DNA from: SHZI01 sp041396045
GTDB taxonomy: Bacteria > Pseudomonadota > Gammaproteobacteria > Steroidobacterales > GCA-2729495
Length of the DNA: 64,000 nt
Direction of reading: 5' to 3'
NCBI GenBank assembly: GCA_041396045.1
Contig: JAWKZI010000015.1
Span: forward strand, 4,990 to 68,989
The notes under the pieces are model-generated. The model saw only the letters and a list, made by a program, of their open reading frames with translations. It ran no database searches and was not told where the DNA came from. How positions within the stretch are numbered: position 1 is the first letter of the stretch; each line of letters begins with the position of its first letter. Positions 44,932 through 53,385 of this stretch are shown here, in pieces. Both the position numbers and the translations under genes were made by a program.

Positions 44932-45888
44932 TTAGTCCGGAATCAACCAGAGATCGCTTGCCCGCGGCGCTTCGTGACGGCGGCGATCGACGGTCACCGC
45001 TTGTATTGCCCGCATGGCTCCATTGGATACCTGCCACAGCTTCCGTGGAAGACTCACCACAGCACGTTGATCCCACGCATGGGCGCCGTCGTGGCGAACA
45101 ACACGACCAATGTCCCGATACACGCCCAGCGCAGTGGCAACGGCCCACGCGGATCGAAACGACAAGGACTGCAATCCTGCTGTCGCCGACTGATAGTACC
45201 GATCTGCCTCGGCCAGCAGTCGTTCGACCAGTGCCGCCACCGTCTTGCGATTGCCGGCAGCGCCCACCGCCTCCGGTGTCATGCCCACGTCTGACAGCCA
45301 CTCCAGTGGCAGATAGCAACGGCCGTTGAGGGCATCGTCAATCACGTCGCGCGAGATGTTGGTAAGTTGAAACGCAATACCCAGGTCGGCCGCACGCTGC
45401 AAGGCCGGGCGTTTCCGCACGCCCATCACCAGAGCCATCATTACTCCCACTACCCCGGCAACGCGATAGCAGTAGGACATGGTCTGGTCCAGCGTCTCAT
45501 ATCGAAAGTTGCTCACGTCCATTTCGAAACCGGCGAGCAACTCCAGCGGATATTGCTCTGGAATCATGTGTTCACGAGCAACTCGCTGCAATCCCATGAA
45601 TGGTGGTGGCAGACCCGGATTCCCGGCCAGTGCCTGATGCGTCTGCACCCTCAGGCGCTCAAGCCGACCTGCCGCTTCACCGGACCGCATGGGGCGCAAT
45701 GCTGATGCTGAACGGGCTGTCAACATGCCCAACTCCTGCCCGTCGATTTCATCGTCGCAGTGCCGGCACCAGGCGTATAGCATCCAGGCATCATCGCGGG
45801 TTGTTGAATCGAAAAGGCGTGATGCCAGAGCAAAACTTCTGGAACCCTTCCGGATCATGTCCCGGCTGTTGCTGACGACCGCATCCAT
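44932..45888 (-). CDS. crtB: Phytoene synthase
   Basis: Condenses two geranylgeranyl diphosphates to phytoene. Features: SRSFALASRLF at the N-terminus, first Asp-rich motif YAWCRHCDDEIDG, YCYRVAGVVGVMMA, and the second Asp-rich region GIAFQLTNISRDVIDDALNGRCYLP. The 318-residue length is typical. It follows crtI by one base (TGA-G-ATG), and is the last gene of the crtY-crtI-crtB operon. Confidence 0.96.
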   Translation of the reverse strand: MDAVVSNSRDMIRKGSRSFALASRLFDSTTRDDAWMLYAWCRHCDDEIDGQELGMLTARSASALRPMRSGEAAGRLERLRVQTHQALAGNPGLPPPFMGLQRVAREHMIPEQYPLELLAGFEMDVSNFRYETLDQTMSYCYRVAGVVGVMMALVMGVRKRPALQRAADLGIAFQLTNISRDVIDDALNGRCYLPLEWLSDVGMTPEAVGAAGNRKTVAALVERLLAEADRYYQSATAGLQSLSFRSAWAVATALGVYRDIGRVVRHDGAHAWDQRAVVSLPRKLWQVSNGAMRAIQAVTVDRRRHEAPRASDLWLIPD

Positions 45889-45889
45889 C

Positions 45890-47377
45890 TCAGGTTGCTC
45901 CCAGATCGGCGAGCATCAGCCCCGCGGTAGCCTTCGCGGAGCCGATAACGCCCGGAATACCCGCACCCGGGTGGGTACCGGCCCCCACGAAGTACAGATT
46001 GTGAATGTGATCGTCGCGATTGTGAATCCGGAAAAAAGCACTTTGGGTCAGGAGCGGTTCCAGCGAGAAGGCTGATCCCAGATGGGCGTTCAGTTCGGTG
46101 GAAAAATCAGCCGGTGTGAAGATTCTGGTGGTCACCAGATTGGCGCGCAGATCCGGCAAGGTGTGCTTCTCCAGCGCGTCCAGTATCCGGTCGCGATACG
46201 CTGGCCCGACCACACTCCAGTCAATCGGCGCCTTGCCCAGGTGTGGCACCGGAGCAAGAGCGTAAAAGCCTGCCTGTCCCGGCGGGGCCAGCGATGTATC
46301 GGTGTGCGAGGGGTTGTGCAGGTAGAGCGAGAAATCATCCGCGATGATGCCACGGTCAAATATATCGGTCAGAAGCTCCCGGTACCGCGGCCCGAACAGA
46401 ACCGTGTGATGGGCAACGTCCGGGTATTGCCGTTTCAGGCCGAAGTAAACGACGAACAGTGAATTGCTGAAGCGGCTGCGCTGCAGTCGGCGTGCCATTG
46501 CCTTGCCCCGATCGGTTGCTGCCAGCAACCCGGCATAGGTGTGCACAATGTCAGCGTTACTGGCTACAGCATCTACAACCTCACTGCGTCCGTCTCCGGT
46601 TGCCACTTCCGTGACGCGATTGTGTCGTACGCGGATCTCGGTAACCGGGCAGTCAAGCCGGAGTTCACCGCCCAGATCCTGAAACAGCCGGGCCAGCGCC
46701 TGCACCAGCGCACCGGTACCGCCGCGCGGGAAGCGCACGCCCCACTCGCGCTCCAGTGCGTGGATCAGGGCGTAAATTGAGGACACCTGGAAAGGGTTGC
46801 CACCGATCAGCAGTGACTGGAAGCTGAAGGCCTGTCGCAAGTGTGGATCCTTCATATAACCGGAAACCACGCTGTAGACCGAGCGGTGACTGCGCAGGCG
46901 AATGAGTTGAGGCGCTACGCGCACCATGCTCCAGAAGTCCTGAAAGGGTACCGTCCCCAATTTCAGGTAGCCTTCGCGAAAAACAGCTTCCGAAAACTTC
47001 AGAAAGCGGCGGTAGCCGTCCACGTCTGCCGGGTTGATGCGGGCAATCCCCTCGCTGACCGCCTCGATGTCGGCGTTGTACTCCAGGGTAACGCCATCCG
47101 GCCACACCAGCCGGTAAAAGGGATCGACCGGCAGCATGTCAACGTAGTCAGCGGTCGCCCGGCCACTCAGTGCGAACAATTCATCGATGGCATTGGGAGC
47201 GGTAACAACTGTTGGACCGGCGTCAAAAGTGAAGCCATCCTGCTCGTAGACATAGGCTCGACCACCCGGTCGGGCCCGCTTCTCGAGCAGTACGGTCGGC
47301 ACGCCCGCCGACTGCAAGCGGATGGCCAGCGCCAGACCACCGAAACCGGCACCGATGACTGCAACCCGGCGGGTCAT
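45890..47377 (-). CDS. crtI: Phytoene desaturase
   Basis: An FAD-dependent enzyme converting phytoene to lycopene. The dinucleotide motif VAVIGAGFGGLALAIRLQ opens the protein, LEKRARPGGRAYVYEQDGFTFDAGPTVVTAP follows, and the C-terminal bacterial-type signature FVGAGTHPGAGIPGVIGSAKATAGLML closes it. Start ATG 47377 gives 495 residues, the usual size. An open frame continues upstream but reads through crtY. It overlaps the crtY stop by ATGA. Confidence 0.96.
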   Translation of the reverse strand: MTRRVAVIGAGFGGLALAIRLQSAGVPTVLLEKRARPGGRAYVYEQDGFTFDAGPTVVTAPNAIDELFALSGRATADYVDMLPVDPFYRLVWPDGVTLEYNADIEAVSEGIARINPADVDGYRRFLKFSEAVFREGYLKLGTVPFQDFWSMVRVAPQLIRLRSHRSVYSVVSGYMKDPHLRQAFSFQSLLIGGNPFQVSSIYALIHALEREWGVRFPRGGTGALVQALARLFQDLGGELRLDCPVTEIRVRHNRVTEVATGDGRSEVVDAVASNADIVHTYAGLLAATDRGKAMARRLQRSRFSNSLFVVYFGLKRQYPDVAHHTVLFGPRYRELLTDIFDRGIIADDFSLYLHNPSHTDTSLAPPGQAGFYALAPVPHLGKAPIDWSVVGPAYRDRILDALEKHTLPDLRANLVTTRIFTPADFSTELNAHLGSAFSLEPLLTQSAFFRIHNRDDHIHNLYFVGAGTHPGAGIPGVIGSAKATAGLMLADLGAT

Positions 47378-48543
47378 GGCTGGCTGCTGGCCGGCAACAC
47401 GTAGCGTAACGCCCGATGAATGGGTACCGGCGGGCGACCGCTGAGAATCCTGCCAGCGTCGGCGGTCGAGAGCCGGCCCGCATAGAAGCGCTCTATAACC
47501 GCTGTTGGCAGACGGTAAAAGTGTTGCAGGATCCGGAAACGCTCGGCCGGCTGTGCCGCGAGGAACAACATGCGGTTCAGCAACCTGAATATGCGCTGAT
47601 CGCGCCAGCGACGCGCTGTCCGCTGGCGAATCCATGCCGACACCGGGACACTGGTCAAGCCGGCCTGCCGTGGCAGTTCGTCGGCAAGGGCAGCGGCTTC
47701 CGGCAGTGAATAGCCGGTGGTGTGATGAAACAGGCCGGCACGCAAACCGGAGCGTGGCACAGCGTCGGCAGCTGGCCAGAACGTCTCAAGATCACAGTCG
47801 AGAACAATGGGTAGCAATCCTGCTTCTTCAAGCAGCATGGCCTCTATTCGCCAGCCACGGTGCATGGCATAGCTGGCAATGTTCTGGCGTAGTTGGCTGG
47901 TATCAATAGTGCTGTCGTCACTGTAGTACGTATCTTCGATCAGCAGTTCCGTCGCGGAGAATGGCAGAACGTAGATGAACCTATAGCCCTGCGCCTGATC
48001 GACGGTCGCATCCATCAACAGCGGGCCATCGAGTCCATGTTCAGTGGCCAGCCGCACGTGCTGGCCCAGAAATTTCTGGTAGCGCAGGGTCATGCCTGAC
48101 ACCAGCGATTGCCCGGCACCTCGACCGTCGATCACAAGACCTGCGCGAAGCACCTCACCGTCTGCCAGCCTCACATGATCCCCCGCCACGGTTTCCACTG
48201 CACTATTGAGCCGCACAGCGGACCCCAGGGCTTGCAGGGTATGAGAATGGAGTTGGCCAGATTTCAACGAGTGATAGCCACCATCCAGCCGACGCTTCCG
48301 TTCCGGAAACCGTACGTCGTAGTGCGACCACGAATGGCTCGCCAGCGGTTGCAGCCAGCTCAAGACCTGCGGACTGACGTCCGCACTGTGAAAGGACCAG
48401 GTGTGATTGCCACCCAGTCTGTCCGCCGATTCGAGCACGCATATCGAGAGATCCGGCCGAATCGACCTGAAGCGCAGGGCGAGCAGGCAATTGGCGAGAC
48501 CGCCACCCACCAGCAGCACGTTGGCCGTCGTGTCGGCCGTCAC
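47374..48543 (-). CDS. crtY: Lycopene beta-cyclase
   Basis: 389 residues, CrtY type. The FAD/NAD motif VLLVGGGLANCLLALRF is N-terminal, ADRLGGNHTWSFH and LVIDGRGAG follow, then FLGQHVRLATEHGLDGPLLMDATVDQ and the YTTGYSLP-like TTGYSLPEAAALAD. It cyclises lycopene ends to beta-carotene. It starts with GTG 48543, which overlaps the stop of the upstream thioredoxin-like gene (GTGA). So the operon makes beta-carotene; no crtZ/crtW is visible and crtE is not in the window. Confidence 0.94.
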   Translation of the reverse strand: MTADTTANVLLVGGGLANCLLALRFRSIRPDLSICVLESADRLGGNHTWSFHSADVSPQVLSWLQPLASHSWSHYDVRFPERKRRLDGGYHSLKSGQLHSHTLQALGSAVRLNSAVETVAGDHVRLADGEVLRAGLVIDGRGAGQSLVSGMTLRYQKFLGQHVRLATEHGLDGPLLMDATVDQAQGYRFIYVLPFSATELLIEDTYYSDDSTIDTSQLRQNIASYAMHRGWRIEAMLLEEAGLLPIVLDCDLETFWPAADAVPRSGLRAGLFHHTTGYSLPEAAALADELPRQAGLTSVPVSAWIRQRTARRWRDQRIFRLLNRMLFLAAQPAERFRILQHFYRLPTAVIERFYAGRLSTADAGRILSGRPPVPIHRALRYVLPASSQP

Positions 48544-49079
48544 CCGCTGTGATCCCCGGATGCAGCGGCCATCACTTCATCGGCCAGCATTGGACTCCAG
48601 CGTCCGCGGAATCGTGCCTTGAGCTTCCCCTCGGCATCGAACAACAACAGATTCGGCAACGTCGTATCCAGGTGGAAGGCCTTGGCCCAGGCACCGCCGG
48701 GGTCCATCAGAACAGCAACACCGGCCGGCACGCGCTTGCGCAGCGTTTGAGCAGTCCGATCAAGATCGACGTTTGCGTCAACCGGCAAATCGGCGACATT
48801 CATGAAATGCATGCCAGGGGCTCGCGCACTCAGATCACGCTCCCAGCGCTCAATCATCCCCAGCCGACGTATGGTGACGACGACCACCGTTACGGAATTG
48901 CCCCGATGATGCGCCAGAGAGTCGACTGCGCCGAACTGGTCGGTAAATTCCTGACTGGCGATTGCCGGGCCGGATTGAGTCAGTGGTGATCCGGTCGTGT
49001 CGCCCTCGGCTGCCCCACCGGGGGTCGCCAACATCGTCGAGGCGACAATGACAAGCAGCCGCGGGAATGCCGACAGCAA
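48540..49079 (-). CDS. Exported thioredoxin-fold (TlpA/SCO-like) protein without CxxC
   Basis: 179 residues with a signal peptide (LLVIVASTMLATPGGAAEG). The rest follows a thioredoxin-like pattern: SVTVVVVTIRRLGMIERWE in the place of the usual WCPPC, VPAGVAVLMDPGGAWAKAFHL, then TTLPNLLLFDAEGKLKARFRGRWS with the cis-Pro (TLP). There is no CxxC, so it is unlikely to be a disulfide enzyme and may be structural. The start is uncertain (TTG 49079, or ATG 49034). Coupling to crtY by a GTGA overlap puts it at the head of the carotenoid operon. Confidence 0.72.
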   Translation of the reverse strand: MLSAFPRLLVIVASTMLATPGGAAEGDTTGSPLTQSGPAIASQEFTDQFGAVDSLAHHRGNSVTVVVVTIRRLGMIERWERDLSARAPGMHFMNVADLPVDANVDLDRTAQTLRKRVPAGVAVLMDPGGAWAKAFHLDTTLPNLLLFDAEGKLKARFRGRWSPMLADEVMAAASGDHSG

Positions 49080-49176
49080 AGGCTAAACGGTCGGAGCGAT
49101 GCGGCGTAAAACATGGTTCGCCGGGGCAGGTGGCGCGCCAGCCAGTGGCGCCGAACCGTAATTGTACCGGGATCAG

Positions 49177-49470
49177 CTAAAACTCGAATTGCCACCCCAC
49201 AAAGAGGTCTGGCGCGTCCGGTTTCAGCGTAAACCGGAAGCCGGGTTCGGTATTCCCCGGAGGGCTCTCATCTTCTGCGGAAAGATTGCCTGCGGTGAAG
49301 TTTGGCGGACCTGCCGGCACGTTGAACAGACCCTGCGGATCTGTGCCCTGCGGATCTGTGAGTGTGAGGTCCAGCGACTCGCCGGACAGATCCCCGGCTA
49401 CCGCATCGGGACCAGCCATTACGACCAGCACCAATACCAGACCAGGTAACCCGACGTGCCTGCGCCGCAT
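49177..49470 (-). CDS. Small exported protein of unknown function
   Basis: 97 residues from ATG 49470: a signal peptide (GLPGLVLVLVVMAGPDAVAGD), then a short acidic, Pro/Gly-rich chain with a DPQGTDPQG duplication (from a repeated ctgcggatctgtg in the DNA), ending in LFVGWQFEF, which resembles the last strand of an outer-membrane protein. No clear ribosome site. I recognise no family. Confidence 0.5.
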   Translation of the reverse strand: MRRRHVGLPGLVLVLVVMAGPDAVAGDLSGESLDLTLTDPQGTDPQGLFNVPAGPPNFTAGNLSAEDESPPGNTEPGFRFTLKPDAPDLFVGWQFEF

Positions 49471-49632
49471 CGGTAGAATCCCGTGGCGAACTTGCAGACA
49501 GCGTAGTGAGCGCGGTGCCGCAAAACGCGGCACCGGCTCACTGTTCGCGACTGCATCGGAAACGACATTCAGGATTCGGTCAAATCGCCGGCGGCCTAAG
49601 TTAAACCGCTTGACCAGCAGCGACGATCGCAG

Positions 49633-50078
49633 CTAGCGAACCTGAACTTCGATAGCCCGTGGCTTGCGTGCTTCAGACTTCGGAATCCCACCCTCAGTAC
49701 GCCATCCTTGCTCTCGGCCTGGATCTTCGAGTCATCAGCGTCTGCCGGCAGCGAGAAGCTGCGCGCAAATGTCCCATAGTACGACTCGATGCGGTGATGC
49801 TTTTCGTCACTGGACGTGTCTTCAAGACGGCGCTCGCCACGAATGGTAAGAATCCCTTCGTGGACCGAGACGTCGATATCCTTCTTCGACACCTCCGGCA
49901 ATTCGGCCTTTACGACATAGGCGTCCTCGGTTTCCGAAATATTGGCAACGGGCCGCCACTCGACAGCATTGCCGTCACCATTTTCAGCCGACGGCACCGC
50001 TGAACGGCCCAGAAGCCGCCCGTACTGATTGAACAGATCGTCGAACTCCCGAAGGGGGCTCCAATTGACTAACCTCAT
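49633..50078 (-). CDS. Small heat-shock protein (Hsp20/alpha-crystallin), frameshifted near the end
   Basis: An ATP-independent holdase. N-terminus REFDDLFNQYGRLLG, then the alpha-crystallin domain (EDAYVVKAELPEVSKKDIDVSVHEGILTIRGER, SYYGTFARSFSLPADADDSKIQAESKDGVLRV). At 49687-49689 the CCC run (GGG in the gene) appears one base short; adding it gives the canonical end GIPKSEARKPRAIEVQVR and a TAG at 49633-49635. AGGAG precedes the ATG. Corrected length is about 148 residues. Confidence 0.93.
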
Positions 50079-50166
50079 GTGCAGATCTCCTGAACGTTGG
50101 GCGCCGCCGCATTTGGCCGCGCATGACAGGAATCTGGGGTTGGTCAGGAAAATTTCAAGGGAAATT

Positions 50167-51336
50167 TCAAGCCAGTTTTGCGAGTGCGTTCGCCAACGCC
50201 TGGATCAGGTCGTCAGCGTCTTCCAGACCCACGGATAGCCTGACCAGACCATCAGTCAGCCCGATGCGCTGTCGCTCAGCGGGATCGACATCGGCATGGG
50301 TCATCGTTGCCGGATGGGTGATCAGCGATTCCACCGAACCCAGGTTTTCCGCCAGGGCCCATAGTTGAATGCTGTCCATCAGCGCCTTGCCTGCTGCCAC
50401 ACCGCCTTTGACCTCGAATGAAAGCATGGCACCAAAGCCTGTTGCCTGGCGCTTCGCGAGTTCATGCTGCGGAAACGAAGGGAGCCCCGGATAATTTACC
50501 CGCGCCACCTTGGGATGTGCCTCCAGATATCGGGCGATCAGGAGCGCATTGGCGGCCTGACGATCCATGCGCACCGACAGTGTTTTGCTTCCCTGCAAGG
50601 TCAGCCACGCGACCTGTGGCGACATGATCATGCCAGTGGCATTCATGACAAAACGAATGGCCTCGGCCTGCTCATTGGTCTTCGTTACAACCGCACCGCC
50701 AACCGTGGCATTGTGGCCATCGAAATACTTTGTTGTGCTGTGCAGAACGAAGTCTGCGCCCAACTCCAGCGGGCGCTGGTAATACGGCGTGAGGAAAGTA
50801 TTGTCCACGGCGTGCGGGATGCCACGGTCACGGGCGACGTTGGATACGGCCTGAAGATCTGCCAGTTTCAGCGTGGGATTGGCCGGCGTTTCCGTCAGCA
50901 CAAGTTTGGTGTTTTTGCGAATGGCCTTGCTGATATTGGCTGCATCGGCGGAATCCACAAATGAAAAGTCCACACCAAAGCGCGCATAGATCTTCGTAGC
51001 CACACGATAGGTGCCGCCATAGACCACGTCCGAAACGATGGCGTGGTCACCGGCATTCAGACAAGCCAGGAAGAGACCATTGATGGCAGCCATGCCAGTA
51101 CCAAAACAGATGGTGTCCGCACCACCTTCCAGGTCAGTGATCTTGAGCTCAAGTGCGCGCACGGTCGGATTTGCCGAGCGGGAGTAGGAATATCCCTTCT
51201 CCATGTAACGATCCACCGACTCCTGTACATAGGTAGTGGTCTGGTAGATCGGCGTCAATATCGATCCGGTTACAGGATCTGGGGTCACACCACTGTGGAC
51301 TTGTCGGGTTGTGAACCCGGACTTCTTGTCGGTCAT
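50167..51336 (-). CDS. Cystathionine gamma-synthase/lyase family PLP enzyme
   Basis: 389 residues of the Cys/Met metabolism family: TTRQVHSG, PIYQTTTYVQ, YSYSRSANPT, CFGTGMAAI, the VDNTFLTPYYQRPLELGAD stretch, and the PLP-binding Lys in HSTTKYFDGHN, ending SVGLEDADDLIQAL. It may act as cystathionine gamma-synthase, gamma-lyase or O-succinylhomoserine sulfhydrylase; sequence motifs visible to me do not separate these. It stands alone on the minus strand with about 100 bp either side. Confidence 0.92.
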   Translation of the reverse strand: MTDKKSGFTTRQVHSGVTPDPVTGSILTPIYQTTTYVQESVDRYMEKGYSYSRSANPTVRALELKITDLEGGADTICFGTGMAAINGLFLACLNAGDHAIVSDVVYGGTYRVATKIYARFGVDFSFVDSADAANISKAIRKNTKLVLTETPANPTLKLADLQAVSNVARDRGIPHAVDNTFLTPYYQRPLELGADFVLHSTTKYFDGHNATVGGAVVTKTNEQAEAIRFVMNATGMIMSPQVAWLTLQGSKTLSVRMDRQAANALLIARYLEAHPKVARVNYPGLPSFPQHELAKRQATGFGAMLSFEVKGGVAAGKALMDSIQLWALAENLGSVESLITHPATMTHADVDPAERQRIGLTDGLVRLSVGLEDADDLIQALANALAKLA

Positions 51337-51442
51337 GTCGGATTGAGCCTTGGTCAGATTGGGCTCCGATTGGCCTCCGATTGGTCAGAGCCCTGGAGCA
51401 GACCCGTGATTGTAACGCGCGGAGCCGGAAACCGGATCCGGC

Positions 51443-53221
51443 CTAGAACTGGTCGTCGGTAATGGCCAGCAGCGCCTCAGGACCGGCCTGCAGAGCGCAC
51501 AGGTGCGCGGTTGCCAGCGGCATGAACTGTTCTGCATAGAAGCGGGCAGTAATGATCTTCGCCTCGAGGAAGCTGCGCTCCGGGGCGTTCAGGTCTGTGG
51601 CCAGCCGACGGTGAGCGATCAATGCCCCACGCGCCAACTGCCAACCCCCCGTCACGGTCCCCATCAACATCAGCAGATGATACGCCGCAGAACCAGGCGT
51701 CGCGGGATGACTGGCATGATTTTCTGCCAACCATTTTCCTGCCTTTTCAATTGCCTGCAAGCCTTTCTGAAGACGTTCACTGATAACGCCAAGCTCTGCC
51801 ACAGTGCGTATCTCAGCTTCGAATTCACGCAAATCGGCAATCAGCGACTTCAGTGATTCCCCACCATCGCGCAGAATTTTCCGACTCACGAGATCATTGG
51901 CCTGAATGCCGGTCGTGCCCTCGTAGATGGTGGTAATACGGGCGTCACGCAAATACTGCGCGGCCCCGGTCTCTTCCACATAGCCCATGCCACCATGGAT
52001 TTGCAGACCGATTGAAGTGAGCACCTGCCCCATTTCAGTCGACCAACCCTTCACAACCGGCGTCATCAACTCCACACGGGCCTCATGCCGCGCACGCTCC
52101 CCGGCATCGGGGTGTCGTCGCGCCAGATCCAGATGGGCTGCAGTCACGTAGGTAACTCCGCGCATTGCCTCGATATAGGCTTTCATCGTCAGCAACATCC
52201 GGCGTACATCAGCGTGCCGGATGATCGGCGCACGCCCTTTCTCGCCGGCAACGTGGCCCTGAACCCGATCACGCGCATAGGCCAGTGCCTGCTGATAGGC
52301 GCGCTCCGAGACAGCGACACCCTCCAGACCGACGCCTAGCCGGGCGTGATTCATCATCGTGAACATGGCCGCAAGGCCATTGTTGGGCTCGCCAACCAGG
52401 AAACCGACCGCCTTGTCGAAAGCCATAACGCAAGTGGGGCTGCCGTGAATACCCAGCTTGTGCTCTACCGAGATCGCCCGCACGCCGTTGCGCTCGCCAA
52501 GGCTGCCATCCGCCTGCGGAATAAACTTGGGGACCAGAAACAGCGAAATGCCACGCACTCCCGGCGGCGCGTCTGGCAGGCGCGCCAGCACCAGGTGTAC
52601 GACATTTTCCGTCATGTCATGGTCACCCCAGGTGATGAAGATCTTCTGGCCACTCACCAGGTAGTGATCTCCGTCTGGTGCCGCCTGTGTGCGCAGCGCG
52701 GCCAGGTCCGTACCCGCCTGCGGTTCCGTCAGGCACATGGTGCCGGTCCACTCGCCAGCCGTCATCCGGGGCAGGTAAATGCGGCGCAGTTCCTCGCTGC
52801 CATGGGCATCGATCGCCCGCACTGCTCCTTCGGTCAGCAACGGACACAAAGACCAGGCCAGATTGGCCGAGTACCACATCTCGTCGATTGCGACACCAAA
52901 CAGGAACGGCAGATCCTGACCACCAAATTCCTCGGGGGCAGTCACCAGGGACCAGCCACCGGACTGGAACTCCCGGTAGACAGCCTTGAACTCATCGGGA
53001 ACCACCACGCCGCCGTCCTCGACGCGTGTGCCTTTCTGGTCGCCGATCTGATTGGTAGGGCCGATGACCTTGCTGGCCAACTCCGCCGCCTGCTCCAGGA
53101 TGGCCTCAGCCATGTCAGGCGTGGCGTCCTCCCCCCCTGGTAGGTCGGTAATGCGCGAGAGTTCCGCCAACTCGCGAATCACAAACAACATCTCTCTGAT
53201 TGGTGCCTGATACTCGGACAT
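51443..53221 (-). CDS. Acyl-CoA dehydrogenase (long, about 590-residue type)
   Basis: 592 residues. It has MCLTEPQAGTDLAALRT, ITWGDHDMTENVVHLVLAR, a central helical domain with NHARLGVGLEGVAVSERAYQ, and a C-terminal region IHGGMGYVEETGAAQYLRDARITTIYEGTTGIQANDL holding the active-site Glu and FAD/acyl contacts. The extra roughly 150-residue C-terminal domain marks the long subfamily acting on medium or long chains. The family oxidises acyl-CoA to trans-2-enoyl-CoA and passes electrons to ETF. It is monocistronic by spacing. Confidence 0.94.
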   Translation of the reverse strand: MSEYQAPIREMLFVIRELAELSRITDLPGGEDATPDMAEAILEQAAELASKVIGPTNQIGDQKGTRVEDGGVVVPDEFKAVYREFQSGGWSLVTAPEEFGGQDLPFLFGVAIDEMWYSANLAWSLCPLLTEGAVRAIDAHGSEELRRIYLPRMTAGEWTGTMCLTEPQAGTDLAALRTQAAPDGDHYLVSGQKIFITWGDHDMTENVVHLVLARLPDAPPGVRGISLFLVPKFIPQADGSLGERNGVRAISVEHKLGIHGSPTCVMAFDKAVGFLVGEPNNGLAAMFTMMNHARLGVGLEGVAVSERAYQQALAYARDRVQGHVAGEKGRAPIIRHADVRRMLLTMKAYIEAMRGVTYVTAAHLDLARRHPDAGERARHEARVELMTPVVKGWSTEMGQVLTSIGLQIHGGMGYVEETGAAQYLRDARITTIYEGTTGIQANDLVSRKILRDGGESLKSLIADLREFEAEIRTVAELGVISERLQKGLQAIEKAGKWLAENHASHPATPGSAAYHLLMLMGTVTGGWQLARGALIAHRRLATDLNAPERSFLEAKIITARFYAEQFMPLATAHLCALQAGPEALLAITDDQF

Positions 53222-53385
53222 ATGACTAACTCTTCACAGGAACGGCTTTAACCGCGCTTCTTCATTGACTACCTTAACAAAGGTATCGCGCCTGAAGGCA
53301 GGCCTACAAGGGTACAGCTGCTCCGGTCGAAGGATTCATGATCCTGCGAGGTAACAACGACAGCAACCCGGGAAAGCACCTGAAG

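Noticed and set aside
44932..48543. Photosynthesis gene cluster suggested by crt genes plus BciA- and NYC1-like proteins
   Set aside because: No bch, puf or puh gene is in the window, and beta-carotene genes are common in non-phototrophs.
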